Part shown: one piece after another, positions 1-9,894 of the stretch | Numbering within the stretch: the stretch's first letter is position 1 | Layout of the letters: each line of letters begins with the position of its first letter | From: Georgenia ruanii | GTDB lineage: Bacteria; Actinomycetota; Actinomycetes; Actinomycetales; Actinomycetaceae | NCBI RefSeq assembly: GCF_009193175.1 | Contig: NZ_VUKE01000028.1 | Location: forward strand, 1-46,300 | Direction: 5' to 3' | Length of the DNA: 46,300 bases | Position numbers and translations under genes: made by a program | The notes under the pieces: generated by a model | The model's database searches: none | What the model was told of the DNA's origin: nothing | The model's input: only the letters and a program-made list of their open reading frames with translations

Positions 1-654
1 AAGGTCTCCCGCGAGCACACCGTCACCGAGGCCGCCCCCGGCCTGACCGTCATCGCCGGCGGCAAGCTCACCACCTACCGCGTCATGGCCGAGGACGCCG
101 TCGACTTCGCCCTCGGCGAGCGCGCCAGGGCCCTTCCCTCGATCACCGCCAGCACCCCGCTGGTCGGCGCCGAGGGGCTGCGCGCCGCCCAGCGGCGCCG
201 CGCCGCAATCGCCCGGGACCGCGGCTGGACCGCCGCCCGGGTCGACCACCTCCTGAACCGCTACGGCTCGGAGATCGGCACCCTCCTCGAGATGATCGAC
301 GCCGACCCCGACCTCGGCCGCCCCCTCGAGCACGCCGACGCCTACCTGCGCGCCGAGGTCGCCTTCGCCGTCACCCACGAGGGCGCCCTGCACCTCGAGG
401 ACATCCTCACCCACCGCGTGCGCCTCGACTACGAGATGCGCGACCGCGGCGCGACCGCCGCCGAGGAGATCGCCGACATCGCCGCGCCCCTGCTCGGCTG
501 GGACGCGACCACCGCCGCCGCCGAGGTCGACTCCTACCGCCGGCGCGCCGCCGCCATCCGCGCCGCCGAGCAGGAGAGCACCGACGCCGCCGCGGCGGCC
601 GCCCGGCAGCGCGCCGAGGACGTGCGGCCGCTGGTCCCGCTGCCCGTCCCGTAG
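1..654 (+). CDS. glpD: Glycerol-3-phosphate dehydrogenase, C-terminal part (5' end outside window)
   Basis: The frame is open from base 1 and ends with TAG at 652-654, giving 217 residues of a protein whose N-terminal part lies outside the window. The first residues include IAGGKLTTYRVMAEDAVDF, the conserved stretch that closes the FAD domain of GlpD, followed by the helical C-terminal domain. The enzyme is an FAD-dependent, membrane-associated dehydrogenase that oxidises sn-glycerol 3-phosphate to dihydroxyacetone phosphate and passes electrons to quinone. glpF and glpK follow on the same strand, so this is a complete glycerol uptake and oxidation locus. The tail after about residue 180 is Ala-rich and poorly conserved in type. 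Identity is firm from motif plus context. Confidence 0.92.
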   Translation, partial: KVSREHTVTEAAPGLTVIAGGKLTTYRVMAEDAVDFALGERARALPSITASTPLVGAEGLRAAQRRRAAIARDRGWTAARVDHLLNRYGSEIGTLLEMIDADPDLGRPLEHADAYLRAEVAFAVTHEGALHLEDILTHRVRLDYEMRDRGATAAEEIADIAAPLLGWDATTAAAEVDSYRRRAAAIRAAEQESTDAAAAAARQRAEDVRPLVPLPVP

Positions 655-957
655 CGCCGCCGTCCTCGACCGCCCGCGGTCCCTCGACCGCCCGCCGTCG
701 CCCGACCGCCCGCCGTCCCAGGAGGCCACCGCCGCCGAACGCAGGAGTCCCGTCCCGCCCTTGCCCGCCCCGGCCGGATCGTCCGGGGCGGCGCGGTGTC
801 ACAGACCGGGCGCACCACGCCGCCGTCGCGCCCACAAAATGCCGGACGATCCCGCCCGTTGCGAGCATCATGTGCCATACCCGCACCCGGGCGCCCCACC
901 CACGCGCCGCCTGGCGCAAGGACTGGCTCGACGACGACGCCAGAAAGTGAGTGCACA
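655..957. other. glpD-glpF intergenic region (303 bp)
   Basis: No convincing gene is present. Bases 666-716 hold degenerate copies of a CGACCGCCCGC-like sequence. A perfect 9-bp hairpin follows at 765-791. The remainder must hold the glpF promoter, but I see no clear -35/-10 pair. Confidence 0.5.
765..791 (+). terminator. Hairpin between glpD and glpF
   Basis: The arms CCGCCCCGG (765-773) and CCGGGGCGG (783-791) pair perfectly around a 9-base loop. No T-tract follows, so it could be a weak or Rho-assisted terminator of glpD or a processing hairpin. Confidence 0.45.
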
Positions 958-1710
958 GTGGAACAACTCTCCATGCTGGACATCTTCTTCTCCGAGGTCA
1001 TGGGCACGGCGATGCTGACCCTGCTGGGTTGCGGCGTCGTGGCCAACGTGGTGCTGCCGCGCAACAAGGGCTTCAACAGCGGCTGGATCGTCATCACCTT
1101 CGGGTGGGGCATCGCGGTCTTCGCCGGTGTGTACGTGGCGTTCCGCAGCGGGGCGCACCTCAACCCCGCGGTCACCCTCGGCCTGCTGGCCAACGGCTCC
1201 GACTTCGTCGGCGCGACCGACACCACCGCGGCCGTCCCCCCGAGCTTCCCCACCGCGCTCGTCTACATCGCCGGCGAGATGGTCGGCGCGTTCATCGGTG
1301 GTGTCATCGCCTGGGCCGCCTACAAGACTCACTTCGACGAGGAGGCGGACCCGGGGAGCAAGCTCGCCGTGTTCTCCACCGGCCCGGCCATCCGCAGCTA
1401 CGGCTGGAACTTCATGACCGAGCTGATCGGCACGTTCGTGCTGGTCTTCGTCATCCTCATGTTCGGCAAGACCCCGGCCGGCCTCGGCCCGCTCGCCGTC
1501 GCCCTCCTGGTCGTCGGCATCGGCCTGAGCCTCGGCGGCCCCACCGGGTACGCCATCAACCCCGCCCGTGACCTCGGCCCCCGCATCGCCCACGCCGTCG
1601 TGCCGTTCCGCGGCAAGGGCGGCGGCGACTGGTCCTACGCCTGGGTCCCGGTCGTGGGCCCCATCGTCGGCGGGGTCATCGCCGGTCTGCTGGGCAAGGC
1701 CGTCCTGTAG
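958..1710 (+). CDS. glpF: Glycerol uptake facilitator (MIP/aquaglyceroporin)
   Basis: This 250-residue inner-membrane channel of the major intrinsic protein family conducts glycerol by facilitated diffusion. The two half-helix NPA motifs are both present, HLNPAVTLG near residue 65 and AINPARDLGPR near residue 200; the Asp after the second NPA is typical of glycerol-conducting members rather than strict water channels. About six hydrophobic segments are visible. I chose the GTG at 958 because AGAAAGTGA lies just upstream and the protein then starts VEQLSMLDIFF, as in relatives; a longer in-frame extension back to 796 has no family support and ATG 973 is a second option. glpK follows 107 bases later on the same strand. 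Confidence 0.93.
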   Translation: MEQLSMLDIFFSEVMGTAMLTLLGCGVVANVVLPRNKGFNSGWIVITFGWGIAVFAGVYVAFRSGAHLNPAVTLGLLANGSDFVGATDTTAAVPPSFPTALVYIAGEMVGAFIGGVIAWAAYKTHFDEEADPGSKLAVFSTGPAIRSYGWNFMTELIGTFVLVFVILMFGKTPAGLGPLAVALLVVGIGLSLGGPTGYAINPARDLGPRIAHAVVPFRGKGGGDWSYAWVPVVGPIVGGVIAGLLGKAVL

Positions 1711-1725
1711 GCCCCTCTGCGTCGT

Positions 1726-1752
1726 CGGCCGCGGCACTGGTGCCGCGGGCCG
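1726..1752 (+). other. Intercistronic hairpin glpF-glpK
   Basis: CGCGGCA (1730-1736) and TGCCGCG (1741-1747) pair around CTGG, with further partial pairing outside. It lies 20 bases after the glpF stop and may attenuate or stabilise the upstream message. Confidence 0.4.
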
Positions 1753-1817
1753 CCGGCGTCCTCCCCCTCCCGGGCACGACGCCCGGTCCGTGAGCACCAT
1801 GACGTGGAAGGAACACC

Positions 1818-3341
<1,524 letters not shown>

Positions 3342-3345
3342 GGTC

Positions 3346-3377
3346 GTGCCGCGGCGGGCTGCGTCCCGCCGCGGCAC
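3346..3377 (+). terminator. Strong hairpin after glpK
   Basis: GTGCCGCGGCGGG (3346-3358) pairs perfectly with CCCGCCGCGGCAC (3365-3377) around a 6-base loop, starting four bases after the glpK stop. There is no T-tract, which is common for terminators in GC-rich actinobacteria. Confidence 0.65.
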
Positions 3378-3402
3378 GCCGCTCGCCGCACCGCCCGGCC
3401 GT

Positions 3403-3432
3403 GGGCAGGCCGGCCGCGGGCAGGCCGGCCGC
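3403..3432. repeat. 15-bp perfect tandem duplication
   Basis: GGGCAGGCCGGCCGC occurs twice head to tail (3403-3417 and 3418-3432) in the glpK-CBS spacer. Confidence 0.8.
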
Positions 3433-3509
3433 AGGCTGGCGGGACCCGGGCGGGCCAGCCCCACGCCGGTGAGCCCCGCCTCGGCGGCCGCACGCAGGGA
3501 GGAGCACCG

Positions 3510-3911
3510 ATGGATCTGCCGAGCGCGGTGACGCAGCCGGTCTCGGGCCTCATGAGCAGCCCGGTGGCCGCGGTCGACGCGGGCGCCACCTTGCGCGAGA
3601 TCGCCGAGGCCATGGCGGCCAACGAGATCGGGGCGGTCACCGTGCTGGCCGACGGGCACCTGGCCGGCATCGTCTCCGAGCGCGACGTCGTCACCCATCT
3701 CGCCGACGGCGCCCACCCCGACCACCTGCTGGCCGAGGACATGTTCACGGCCGAGTTCGTCTCCGCCGCACCCGCCGACCGGCTGATCGACGTCGCACGG
3801 CGGATGATCGCCGCGCGGGTGCGCCACGTGCCGGTGCTCGAGGACGGTCAGGCGGTGGGCATGGTGTCGATGCGCGACGTCACGGCGGTGCTGGTCGCCG
3901 CGCTGGGCTAG
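3510..3911 (+). CDS. CBS-domain pair protein
   Basis: This 133-residue protein is made almost entirely of two CBS motifs (about residues 8-62 and 70-130), visible as VSGLMSSPVAAVDAGATLREI and AGIVSERDVV, then ADRLIDVARRMIAARVRHVPVLE and AVGMVSMRDV. Such stand-alone Bateman modules bind adenine nucleotides and act as energy sensors or small regulators; the ligand and partner are unknown here. ATG 3510 is preceded by GGGAGGAGC. It follows glpK on the same strand but behind a strong hairpin, so it may be transcribed separately. Confidence 0.85.
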   Translation: MDLPSAVTQPVSGLMSSPVAAVDAGATLREIAEAMAANEIGAVTVLADGHLAGIVSERDVVTHLADGAHPDHLLAEDMFTAEFVSAAPADRLIDVARRMIAARVRHVPVLEDGQAVGMVSMRDVTAVLVAALG

Positions 3912-3970
3912 CGGGTGGCGGCCGTCACCTCCCCTGCGACCGCCGGTCGGCGTACTGGCGCACCATCGGC

Positions 3971-3982
3971 CAGACTGACCCC
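3971..3982 (+). promoter_or_regulatory. Leaderless -10 of the SMP-30 gene
   Basis: CAGACT (3971-3976), a near match to TANNNT, is followed by six bases and then ATG 3983. No Shine-Dalgarno sequence is present, so transcription probably begins at the start codon. Confidence 0.5.
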
Positions 3983-4825
3983 ATGAGCACCCTCGAGCAG
4001 ATCACCGCCCCCCTGTGCTACCACGGCGAGGGGCCGGTGTGGTCGGACACCTGGGGCGGGTTGCGGTGGGTGGACATGCTCGCCGGCGACCTGCTCACCC
4101 TGCGCGCCGACGGCACGGTCGACCGGCTCCACGTGGGCGAGGTCGCCGCGTTCGTGCGGCCCCGCAGGGGCGGCGGGTACGTCGTCGGCATCGAGCGCGG
4201 CATCGCCCTGGCCGACGGGCCCGACGAGGCGCCCACCTCCCGCCCCGAGATGTGGTCGGACCCGGGCGTGCGGATGAACGAGGGCGGCTGCGACCCGGCC
4301 GGCAACCTCTACGCCGGCTCGATGCCCTACGACAAGACCCCCGGGGCGGCCAAGCTCTACCGCATCACCCCGGCCGGCGACGTCTCGGTCGTGCTGCCGT
4401 CGGTGACCACCTCCAACGGCATCGACTTCTCCCCGGACGGCACCCGCGCCTACTACAACGACACCCAGACCGGCGGCACGGACGTCTTCGACGTCGTCGA
4501 CGGCGAGCTGACCGACCGGCGCCTGTTCCACCACGGCGACGGCGGGCGCCCGGACGGGCTGTGCGTGGACTCGGCGGGCAACATCTGGGTGGCGATGAAC
4601 CGCGTGGGCAAGGTCCGCCTGTACTCCCCCGAGGCCGAGATCCTCACCGAGGTGGACCTGCCGCTGCGCCTGGTCACGGCGTGCACCCTCGGCGGCGCGG
4701 ACGGGCGGGACCTGTACATCACCACCTCCCGCGACGGCCTCCAGGACCCCGAGCCCGAGGCGGGCGCCGTCTTCCGGCTGCGGGCCGACGTGCCCGGCAA
4801 GCCGGTGCTCACCTACGCCGGCTGA
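3983..4825 (+). CDS. SMP-30/gluconolactonase family protein
   Basis: The 280 residues form a predicted six-bladed beta-propeller of the SMP-30/gluconolactonase/LRE family. Metal ligands expected for the family can be seen: Glu in YHGEGPVWSD near residue 16, Asn in TTSNGIDFSPDG near residue 148 and Asp in GGRPDGLCVDSAGN near residue 192. Members hydrolyse sugar-acid or other small lactones in the cytoplasm. The substrate cannot be read from sequence, and no sugar dehydrogenase gene is adjacent. There is no signal peptide. The start is supported by the leaderless promoter spacing. Confidence 0.85.
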   Translation: MSTLEQITAPLCYHGEGPVWSDTWGGLRWVDMLAGDLLTLRADGTVDRLHVGEVAAFVRPRRGGGYVVGIERGIALADGPDEAPTSRPEMWSDPGVRMNEGGCDPAGNLYAGSMPYDKTPGAAKLYRITPAGDVSVVLPSVTTSNGIDFSPDGTRAYYNDTQTGGTDVFDVVDGELTDRRLFHHGDGGRPDGLCVDSAGNIWVAMNRVGKVRLYSPEAEILTEVDLPLRLVTACTLGGADGRDLYITTSRDGLQDPEPEAGAVFRLRADVPGKPVLTYAG

Positions 4826-5137
4826 CCCCCTGCCCGCGACCGGGATGGCCGTCCGGCTGCGACCGGACTGGCCCTCCCGCCGTTGGGCTCCTTCGGCGCC
4901 GAGCCCCGCCGCAGGACCTGTCGGAAGGCACCCCGCTACTCGCGGCGCCCGCGTCCCGCTCCCCGCGGCGGAGGGGCCGCGACTCCCCCAGCGACGGGGG
5001 GTCCGCCCTCAGCGGGGGTCCACCCTGGGCGCGGCTCGGCGTCGTCCCGCGGCGCGGGTCCCGGCAGGCGGACGGAGAGGTTGCCTATCCTTGTCTGGGC
5101 CCGCAGGGCGCGGCGCCCGGCCTGAGGAGGACGTCGC
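4826..5137. other. 312-bp intergenic region between the lactonase and the kinase
   Basis: No gene is supported; open frames here lack a ribosome binding site and family features. It contains a hairpin at 4847-4873 and a possible -10, TATCCT at 5086-5091, ahead of the next gene. Confidence 0.5.
4847..4873 (+). terminator. Hairpin downstream of the SMP-30 gene
   Basis: GTCCGG (4851-4856) and CCGGAC (4863-4868) pair around CTGCGA, and flanking GGCC/GGCC extends the stem with a one-base bulge. It lies 22 bases after the stop codon. Confidence 0.45.
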
Positions 5138-5833
5138 ATGAGCCAGGGCGCTGACGGCACGGACCAGCCCGACGACGACGCGTCGGAGGCGCTCGCCGGC
5201 CTCGCCCAGGAGGGCCTGTTCGACCTGCCGCCCGGCGCCCGGCGCCCCACCGCGCGGGTGGTGCTGCTCACCGGCCCCTCCGGCTCGGGCAAGACGCGCC
5301 TGACCCGGCGCCTCGGGGTGCCGGTGGTGGCCCTCGACGACTTCTACCACGACGGGGACCACCCCGGGCTGCCGCGCCGCTACGGCATCGTCGACTGGGA
5401 CAGCCCGCTGTCCTGGGACCGCGCCGGGGCGCTGGCGACGCTGGAGGAGCTGTGCAGCACCGGGCACGCCGACCTGCCCGTGTACGACATCCCCAGCAAC
5501 CGCCGCACCGGCACCACCCACCTGTCCCTCGACGGGTTCCCGGTGTTCATCGCCGAGGGCATCTTCGCCGCCGAGCTGGTCGAGGCGTGCCGGGAGGAGG
5601 AGATCCTGGCCGACGCCCTGTGCCTGTGGCGGCCGCGGGCGCAGACCTTCTTCTTCCGCCTCACCCGCGACCTCGGAGAGGCTCGCAAGCCGCCCCTGAC
5701 GCTGGTGCGCCGGGGCCTGAACCACTTCCGCAACGAGCCGGCGATGATCGCCGACCTCACCGCCAAGGGCGCCCGCAAGGTGCGCATCGACGAGGCCGAG
5801 CGGGCCATCGAGGCCCTGGTCGCCGGACGCTAG
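5138..5833 (+). CDS. Uridine kinase-like P-loop ATPase
   Basis: This 231-residue cytoplasmic protein has a Walker A loop GPSGSGKTRLTRRL near residue 47 and a following VVALDDFYHDGDHP, the phosphate-acceptor region of uridine kinase/phosphoribulokinase-type P-loop enzymes, plus DWDSPLSWD near residue 86. A nucleoside or nucleoside-like acceptor is likely, but the divergent C-terminal half prevents a firm call as Udk. ATG 5138 has GAGGAGG seven bases upstream. It is convergent with the MFS gene. Confidence 0.78.
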   Translation: MSQGADGTDQPDDDASEALAGLAQEGLFDLPPGARRPTARVVLLTGPSGSGKTRLTRRLGVPVVALDDFYHDGDHPGLPRRYGIVDWDSPLSWDRAGALATLEELCSTGHADLPVYDIPSNRRTGTTHLSLDGFPVFIAEGIFAAELVEACREEEILADALCLWRPRAQTFFFRLTRDLGEARKPPLTLVRRGLNHFRNEPAMIADLTAKGARKVRIDEAERAIEALVAGR

Positions 5834-5858
5834 CGCGGGCAGTGCGCCCTGACGCCCG

Positions 5859-5946
5859 CACCCGCGCAGCCGACCTGCTGGCCGCCAGCACCCGCGCGGC
5901 GGACCTGCTGGCCGCCAGCACCCGCGCGGCGGACCTGCTGGCCGCC
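5859..5946. repeat. 30-bp tandem repeat, about 2.9 copies
   Basis: Copies occupy 5859-5888, 5889-5918 and 5919-5946. Copies 2 and 3 are identical over their shared length; copy 1 differs at a few bases. The array lies between the converging udk-like and MFS genes, outside both. Confidence 0.85.
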
Positions 5947-5977
5947 GCCCGCGCCCGTGCCGGCGGTGGCGCGCACC

Positions 5978-7483
5978 TCAGTCGTGGTACTTCCGGCCCT
6001 TGGGGATGGTGACCGTGACGGAGATGATCGCGATCAGCGCGAGGATGACGTTGAACATGAAGGCCACCAGGCCGGCCTGGCGCACGGCCGCGTTCGCCTG
6101 GATGCCCTGGGTCTGCAGGAGCTCTCCGACGATCGTCACGCCGCCGCCGAGGAAGGCGGTGAAGATCGCCAGCGACATCGCCGCCCCGATCGCGCCGCCC
6201 AGGGAGGAGGCCATCTTGTAGATGCCGGCACCGGAGCCGGCCTGCGCCTCCGGCAGGTTGGACAGCGCCGCGTCGGTGGACGGGGTGGCGTAGAAGGCGA
6301 GCCCGAGGCCGAACAGGGAGTAGGCGATGACGGCGAGGACGGTGTACGGCCCGATGAGGACGTTCGTCGGGGTGAGCAGGGCGCACGACACCGCGACGAT
6401 CGTCGCGCCCCAGACCATCGGCTTGCGCGGGCCGAACGCGCGCAGGAGGCGCTCGCCCACCCGGATGAAGGCGATGATCGTCACGGCGTAGCCGAGCGTC
6501 AGCAGGCCGGCCTTCCAGGGGTCGAACAGCTCGGGCCGGGCGATCTGCAGCATCTGCTGGCTCACGATGAGCATGCCGATGGTGGCGTTGAGGACGAAGT
6601 TCGAGATCGTCGCTCCGGTGAAGGTGACGTTCCGGAACAGGGCGAAGTCGATGAACGGGTTCTCCTGTCTCCGCTCGTAGAGGACGAAGACCACCAGCCC
6701 GACGACCGCGACGGCGGCGAGCCCCAGGGTGAGCGGCCGGGTCCAGCCCAGCTGCCGACCGAAGATCAACAGGATCATCAGAGCCAGGACGGCGATCATG
6801 AAGATGATCAGCCCCGGCACGTCGAACCGCCGGTGCGTGCCGACCTCGGCCTTGCTCTCCGGCGTCCCCCACACGAGGGCGATGGCCACGACGGAGATGA
6901 CGATCGAGGCGTAGAAGATGAGCCGCCAGTTGAAGGTGGCGGCCACGAAGCCGCCGAAGAGCGCGGCGACGCCGGCGCCGCCCCACGACCCGATCGACCA
7001 CATCGACACGGCGCGCTGGCGGCCGGCTCCGTCCCAGTAGGACTTCACCAACGCCATGGTGGCGGGCATGATGCACGCCGCCGCGAGGCCCTGGATCGCC
7101 CGGCCGGCGAGGAGCAGGGGCAGCGCGACACCGCCGCTGGCGAGGATGACGAACGCCGAGCCGACGATGGCGAGCACGTTGCCGGCCTGGGTGACGCGCA
7201 CCCGACCGATCCGGTCGGCGAGGCCGCCCATGAACACGATGAACAGCCCGGAGAACAACGCCGTGATGGAGACGGCGAGGTTCATCTGGTCGAGGCTGAC
7301 GTTCGGGTGGGCGACCTGGTCGATCGGGCCGCCGTTGATGTCGGCGAGCATCGCACGGGCGATGGTGCCCACCGTGCCCGCGAACATCCAGAAGGTCAGG
7401 ACGGCCAGGACGATGCCCGTGAGCAGCTTGTCGTTGCCCTTGAACTCCTGGGCCGTCCTGGGCACGGCTGCCGCGGTCGTCAT
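5978..7483 (-). CDS. MFS transporter, DHA2-like (14 TM)
   Basis: This 501-residue integral membrane protein has about 14 hydrophobic segments. The MFS motif A is seen as GGLADRIGRVRV near residue 90, and the segment GRAIQGLAAACIMPATMALV near residue 135 resembles motif C of proton-driven drug/H+ antiporters of the DHA2 family. It probably exports a small hydrophobic or cationic compound; the substrate is unknown. Start at 7483 is chosen because GGGGAGGA precedes it; an upstream in-frame ATG at 7546 has no such site. There is no adjacent regulator gene. It ends towards the 30-bp repeat array. Confidence 0.85.
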   Translation of the reverse strand: MTTAAAVPRTAQEFKGNDKLLTGIVLAVLTFWMFAGTVGTIARAMLADINGGPIDQVAHPNVSLDQMNLAVSITALFSGLFIVFMGGLADRIGRVRVTQAGNVLAIVGSAFVILASGGVALPLLLAGRAIQGLAAACIMPATMALVKSYWDGAGRQRAVSMWSIGSWGGAGVAALFGGFVAATFNWRLIFYASIVISVVAIALVWGTPESKAEVGTHRRFDVPGLIIFMIAVLALMILLIFGRQLGWTRPLTLGLAAVAVVGLVVFVLYERRQENPFIDFALFRNVTFTGATISNFVLNATIGMLIVSQQMLQIARPELFDPWKAGLLTLGYAVTIIAFIRVGERLLRAFGPRKPMVWGATIVAVSCALLTPTNVLIGPYTVLAVIAYSLFGLGLAFYATPSTDAALSNLPEAQAGSGAGIYKMASSLGGAIGAAMSLAIFTAFLGGGVTIVGELLQTQGIQANAAVRQAGLVAFMFNVILALIAIISVTVTIPKGRKYHD

Positions 7484-7608
7484 GGCTGGTCCTCCCCGGC
7501 GCGACGTGCGCTCGCAGCGAGGGTAGGCCCGGTGACGCCGTCGCACCCGTCCAGCGGTGGCGCCATGGCGAGGGGCGCCCGCCCTGGGGGCACGGACGCC
7601 ATCCCCCG

Positions 7609-7638
7609 CGGCGGCGCCGGACGGGACCGGGGCCGCCG
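7609..7638 (-). terminator. Hairpin downstream of lysS
   Basis: CGGCGGC (7609-7615) pairs with GCCGCCG (7632-7638) just after the lysS stop codon. The loop is long (16 bases) and can pair partly within itself. Confidence 0.4.
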
Positions 7639-7645
7639 TCGGGGC

Positions 7646-9193
7646 TCAGCGCGGCTTGACGAGCGGGAAGGTGATGGTCTCGCGGATGCCCCGGCCGGTG
7701 AGGGCCATGAGGAGCCGGTCGATGCCCATGCCCATGCCACCGGCGGGCGGCATGCCCTGCTCCATGGCCTCGAGGAAGTCCTCGTCGAGGACCATGGCCT
7801 CCGGGTCGCCCTTGGCGGCGGCCAGCGCCTGGGTCGCGAACCGCTCGCGCTGGACCACCGGGTCCACGAGCTCGGAGTAGGCCGTCGCGAGCTCGAAGCC
7901 GCGCACGTAGAGGTCCCACTTCTCCACCTCGCCCGGCTTGGAGCGATGCGCGCGGGTGAGGGGGGAGGTGTCGACCGGGAAGTCGCGGACGAAGGTGGGC
8001 GCGTGGAGGTCGTGGGAGACCAGGTGCTCCCACAGCTCCTCGACGATCTTGCCGTGGGTGTAGTGCGGGAGGACCTCGATGCCGAGCCGCTCGGCGTGCG
8101 CGCGCAGCGTAGCCTCGGGGGTGGCCGGGGTGATCTCCTCGCCCAGCGCCTCCGACAGGGACCCGAACAAGGTGATCTGCGCCCACTCGCCGCCGAGGTC
8201 GTACTCGCTGCCGTCGTCGAGGGTGACGGTGGTGCCGCCGAAGGCCTCGACGGCGGCGCGCTGGATGATCTCGCGGGTCAGCGCGGCCATGGTGTCGTAG
8301 GAGCCGTAGGCCTCGTAGGCCTCGAGCATGGAGAACTCCGGCGAGTGCGTGGAGTCGGCGCCCTCGTTGCGGAAGTTGCGGTTGATCTCGAAGACCTTCT
8401 CCACGCCGCCGACCACCGCGCGCTTGAGGTAGAGCTCGGGCGCGATGCGCATGTACAGGTCGACGTCGTAGGCGTTCATGTGCGTGACGAACGGCCGGGC
8501 CGCCGCGCCGCCGGGCTGGACCTGCAGCATCGGCGTCTCGATCTCGAGGAAGCCGCGCCCGTCGAGGGAGCGGCGCAGCGAGCGCACCACCGCCGAGCGG
8601 GTGCGCAGCATCTGCCGGGCCGCCGGGCGCATGATGAGGTCGAGGTGGCGACGGCGCACCCGCCCCTCCTCGGACAGCGCCACCTGCTCGCCGGCCTCGT
8701 TCTCGTACGTCTTGGGCAGCGGGCGCAGCGCCTTGGCGGCCATCTGCCAGGCGTCGGCGAAGACGCTCAGCTCGCCGCGACGGGACTTGCCCACGTGGCC
8801 GTGGACGAAGAGGTGGTCGCCGAGGTCGACGTCGGTCTTGAACGCGGTCAGGGCCTCCTCGCCGACCGCGGCGCGGGAGAGCATGGCCTGCAGCCGGTTG
8901 CCCTCGCCGTCCTGCAGGGTGACGAAGCAGAGCTTGCCGGTGTTGCGCAGGTACATGACGCGGCCGGCCACGCCGACGTCGTCGGTGGTCTCCTCGCCGG
9001 CCTCCAGGGCGTCGTAGCGCGTGCGCACGTCGGCGATGGTGGTGGTGATCGGCAGGGTCACCGGGTAGGGGTCGACGCCGGAGTCGAGCAGCCGCTGGCG
9101 CTTGTCCGCGCGCACGCGCACCTGCTCCGGGAGGTGGTCGGTCTCCTCCGGGGCCTGGAGGCCCCCCGCCTGCTCGGTGGTCTGCTCAGTCAC
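7646..9193 (-). CDS. lysS: Lysyl-tRNA synthetase, class II
   Basis: The 515 residues cover an N-terminal OB-fold anticodon-binding domain (about 60-160) and a class II catalytic core. Motif 2 is seen in [22 protein letters not shown] near residue 275 with its class II arginine, and motif 3 in [13 protein letters not shown] near residue 492. It charges tRNA-Lys with lysine. The start is GTG 9193, preceded by a -10 box at leaderless distance rather than a ribosome site. It is the last gene of the folate/pantothenate block but appears to have its own promoter. Confidence 0.97.
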   Translation of the reverse strand: MTEQTTEQAGGLQAPEETDHLPEQVRVRADKRQRLLDSGVDPYPVTLPITTTIADVRTRYDALEAGEETTDDVGVAGRVMYLRNTGKLCFVTLQDGEGNRLQAMLSRAAVGEEALTAFKTDVDLGDHLFVHGHVGKSRRGELSVFADAWQMAAKALRPLPKTYENEAGEQVALSEEGRVRRRHLDLIMRPAARQMLRTRSAVVRSLRRSLDGRGFLEIETPMLQVQPGGAAARPFVTHMNAYDVDLYMRIAPELYLKRAVVGGVEKVFEINRNFRNEGADSTHSPEFSMLEAYEAYGSYDTMAALTREIIQRAAVEAFGGTTVTLDDGSEYDLGGEWAQITLFGSLSEALGEEITPATPEATLRAHAERLGIEVLPHYTHGKIVEELWEHLVSHDLHAPTFVRDFPVDTSPLTRAHRSKPGEVEKWDLYVRGFELATAYSELVDPVVQRERFATQALAAAKGDPEAMVLDEDFLEAMEQGMPPAGGMGMGIDRLLMALTGRGIRETITFPLVKPR

Positions 9194-9205
9194 CGGACAA
9201 GGGTA
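9194..9205 (-). promoter_or_regulatory. Leaderless -10 of lysS
   Basis: On the minus strand TACCCT (9205-9200) is followed by six bases and then GTG 9193. No Shine-Dalgarno sequence is present. Confidence 0.6.
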
Positions 9206-9270
9206 GCCGTCCGGCGGGAGCGACCCGACCCCGGGTCCGCGTGAGGTCGCACGTCACACCTGACCGCGTA

Positions 9271-9315
9271 GCCAGAACGGCATTCCGGTCGCCGCCAGAA
9301 CGCCATTCCGGTCGC
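9271..9315. repeat. 22-bp direct repeat pair
   Basis: Copies at 9271-9292 and 9294-9315 differ at one base. Each contains CATTCCGGTCGC. They abut the three-copy array downstream of panD. Confidence 0.85.
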
Positions 9316-9320
9316 AGCAA

Positions 9321-9390
9321 GAGTGGCGGCGTGGCCGCCGGTCAGAGTGGCGGCGTGGCCGCGGTCAGAGTGGCGGCGTGGCCGCGGTCA
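9321..9390. repeat. Three tandem 23-24 bp units ending in the panD stop codon
   Basis: Copies are 9321-9344, 9345-9367 and 9368-9390. Read on the minus strand each begins TGACC and contains the hairpin GCGGC-CAC-GCCGC. The TGA of the first unit (9388-9390) is the panD stop. Confidence 0.85.
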
Positions 9391-9894
9391 GATGTCGAAC
9401 TCGGGGTGGCCCGGCGCCGGTGGGGCGGAGGTGCGGTACTCGGCGATGGTGATGCCGCTGGGCTCGATGTGCCGGGCCTGACCGGCGTCGGTGTCGGGCA
9501 CCCCGCCCGGCTCCCCGCCGACGTCGACGATGCGGTTGCGATCGTCGACGAACACCACGCGCGGGGTGTAGGTGCGCGCGTCGGCGTCGCTGAGCATGCC
9601 GTAGGCGATGACGATGACGAGGTCCCCGGCGTGGACCAGGTGCGCGGCGGCGCCGTTGATGCACAGCATGCCGCTGCCGCGCTCGCCGGGGATGACGTAG
9701 GTGGTCAGCCGCGCGCCGTTGGTGACGTCGACGACGTCGACCTGCTGGCCGGGCAGCAGGTCCGCGGCGTCGAGCAGGTCGGCGTCGACGGTGATCGAGC
9801 CGACGTAGTGCAGGTCCGCCTCGGTGATGGTGGCCCGGTGGATCTTCCCGATCATCATGGGGCGCACCAGGCTCGACGGTGCGGTGGGGGTCAT
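9388..9894 (-). CDS. panD: Aspartate 1-decarboxylase proenzyme
   Basis: This 168-residue pyruvoyl-dependent enzyme decarboxylates L-aspartate to beta-alanine for pantothenate. The self-cleavage site is in HYVGSITVD, between Gly32 and Ser33; Ser33 becomes the pyruvoyl group. The conserved [22 protein letters not shown] and NGAAAHL stretches follow. It is about 30-40 residues longer than typical PanD, with the extra length in a Pro/Gly-rich C-terminus. The ATG at 9894 overlaps the panC stop by ATGA, so the two are translationally coupled and supply both beta-alanine and its ligase. The stop codon forms the first base triplet of a short repeat array. Confidence 0.95.
   Translation of the reverse strand: MTPTAPSSLVRPMMIGKIHRATITEADLHYVGSITVDADLLDAADLLPGQQVDVVDVTNGARLTTYVIPGERGSGMLCINGAAAHLVHAGDLVIVIAYGMLSDADARTYTPRVVFVDDRNRIVDVGGEPGGVPDTDAGQARHIEPSGITIAEYRTSAPPAPGHPEFDI

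Noticed and set aside
796-957. N-terminal extension of glpF
   Set aside because: In-frame codons upstream of GTG 958 are Arg/Pro-rich, match no MIP family sequence and lack a ribosome site.
4845-5141. Small genes in the spacer before the uridine-kinase-like gene
   Set aside because: Frames there are Arg/Pro-rich with no ribosome site and overlap a terminator-like hairpin and promoter.
5757-8186. An 809-codon minus-strand frame overlapping the MFS and lysS genes
   Set aside because: It is another frame of real genes, rich in Arg/Pro/His, without any domain.
5957-9244. A 1095-codon open frame on the plus strand
   Set aside because: It runs antisense through the MFS and lysS genes, has no family motifs and an Arg/Gly/Asp/His-rich composition typical of opposite-strand frames in GC-rich DNA.
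9271-9390. CRISPR array
   Set aside because: The units are directly adjacent, with no unique spacers and no cas genes in the window.
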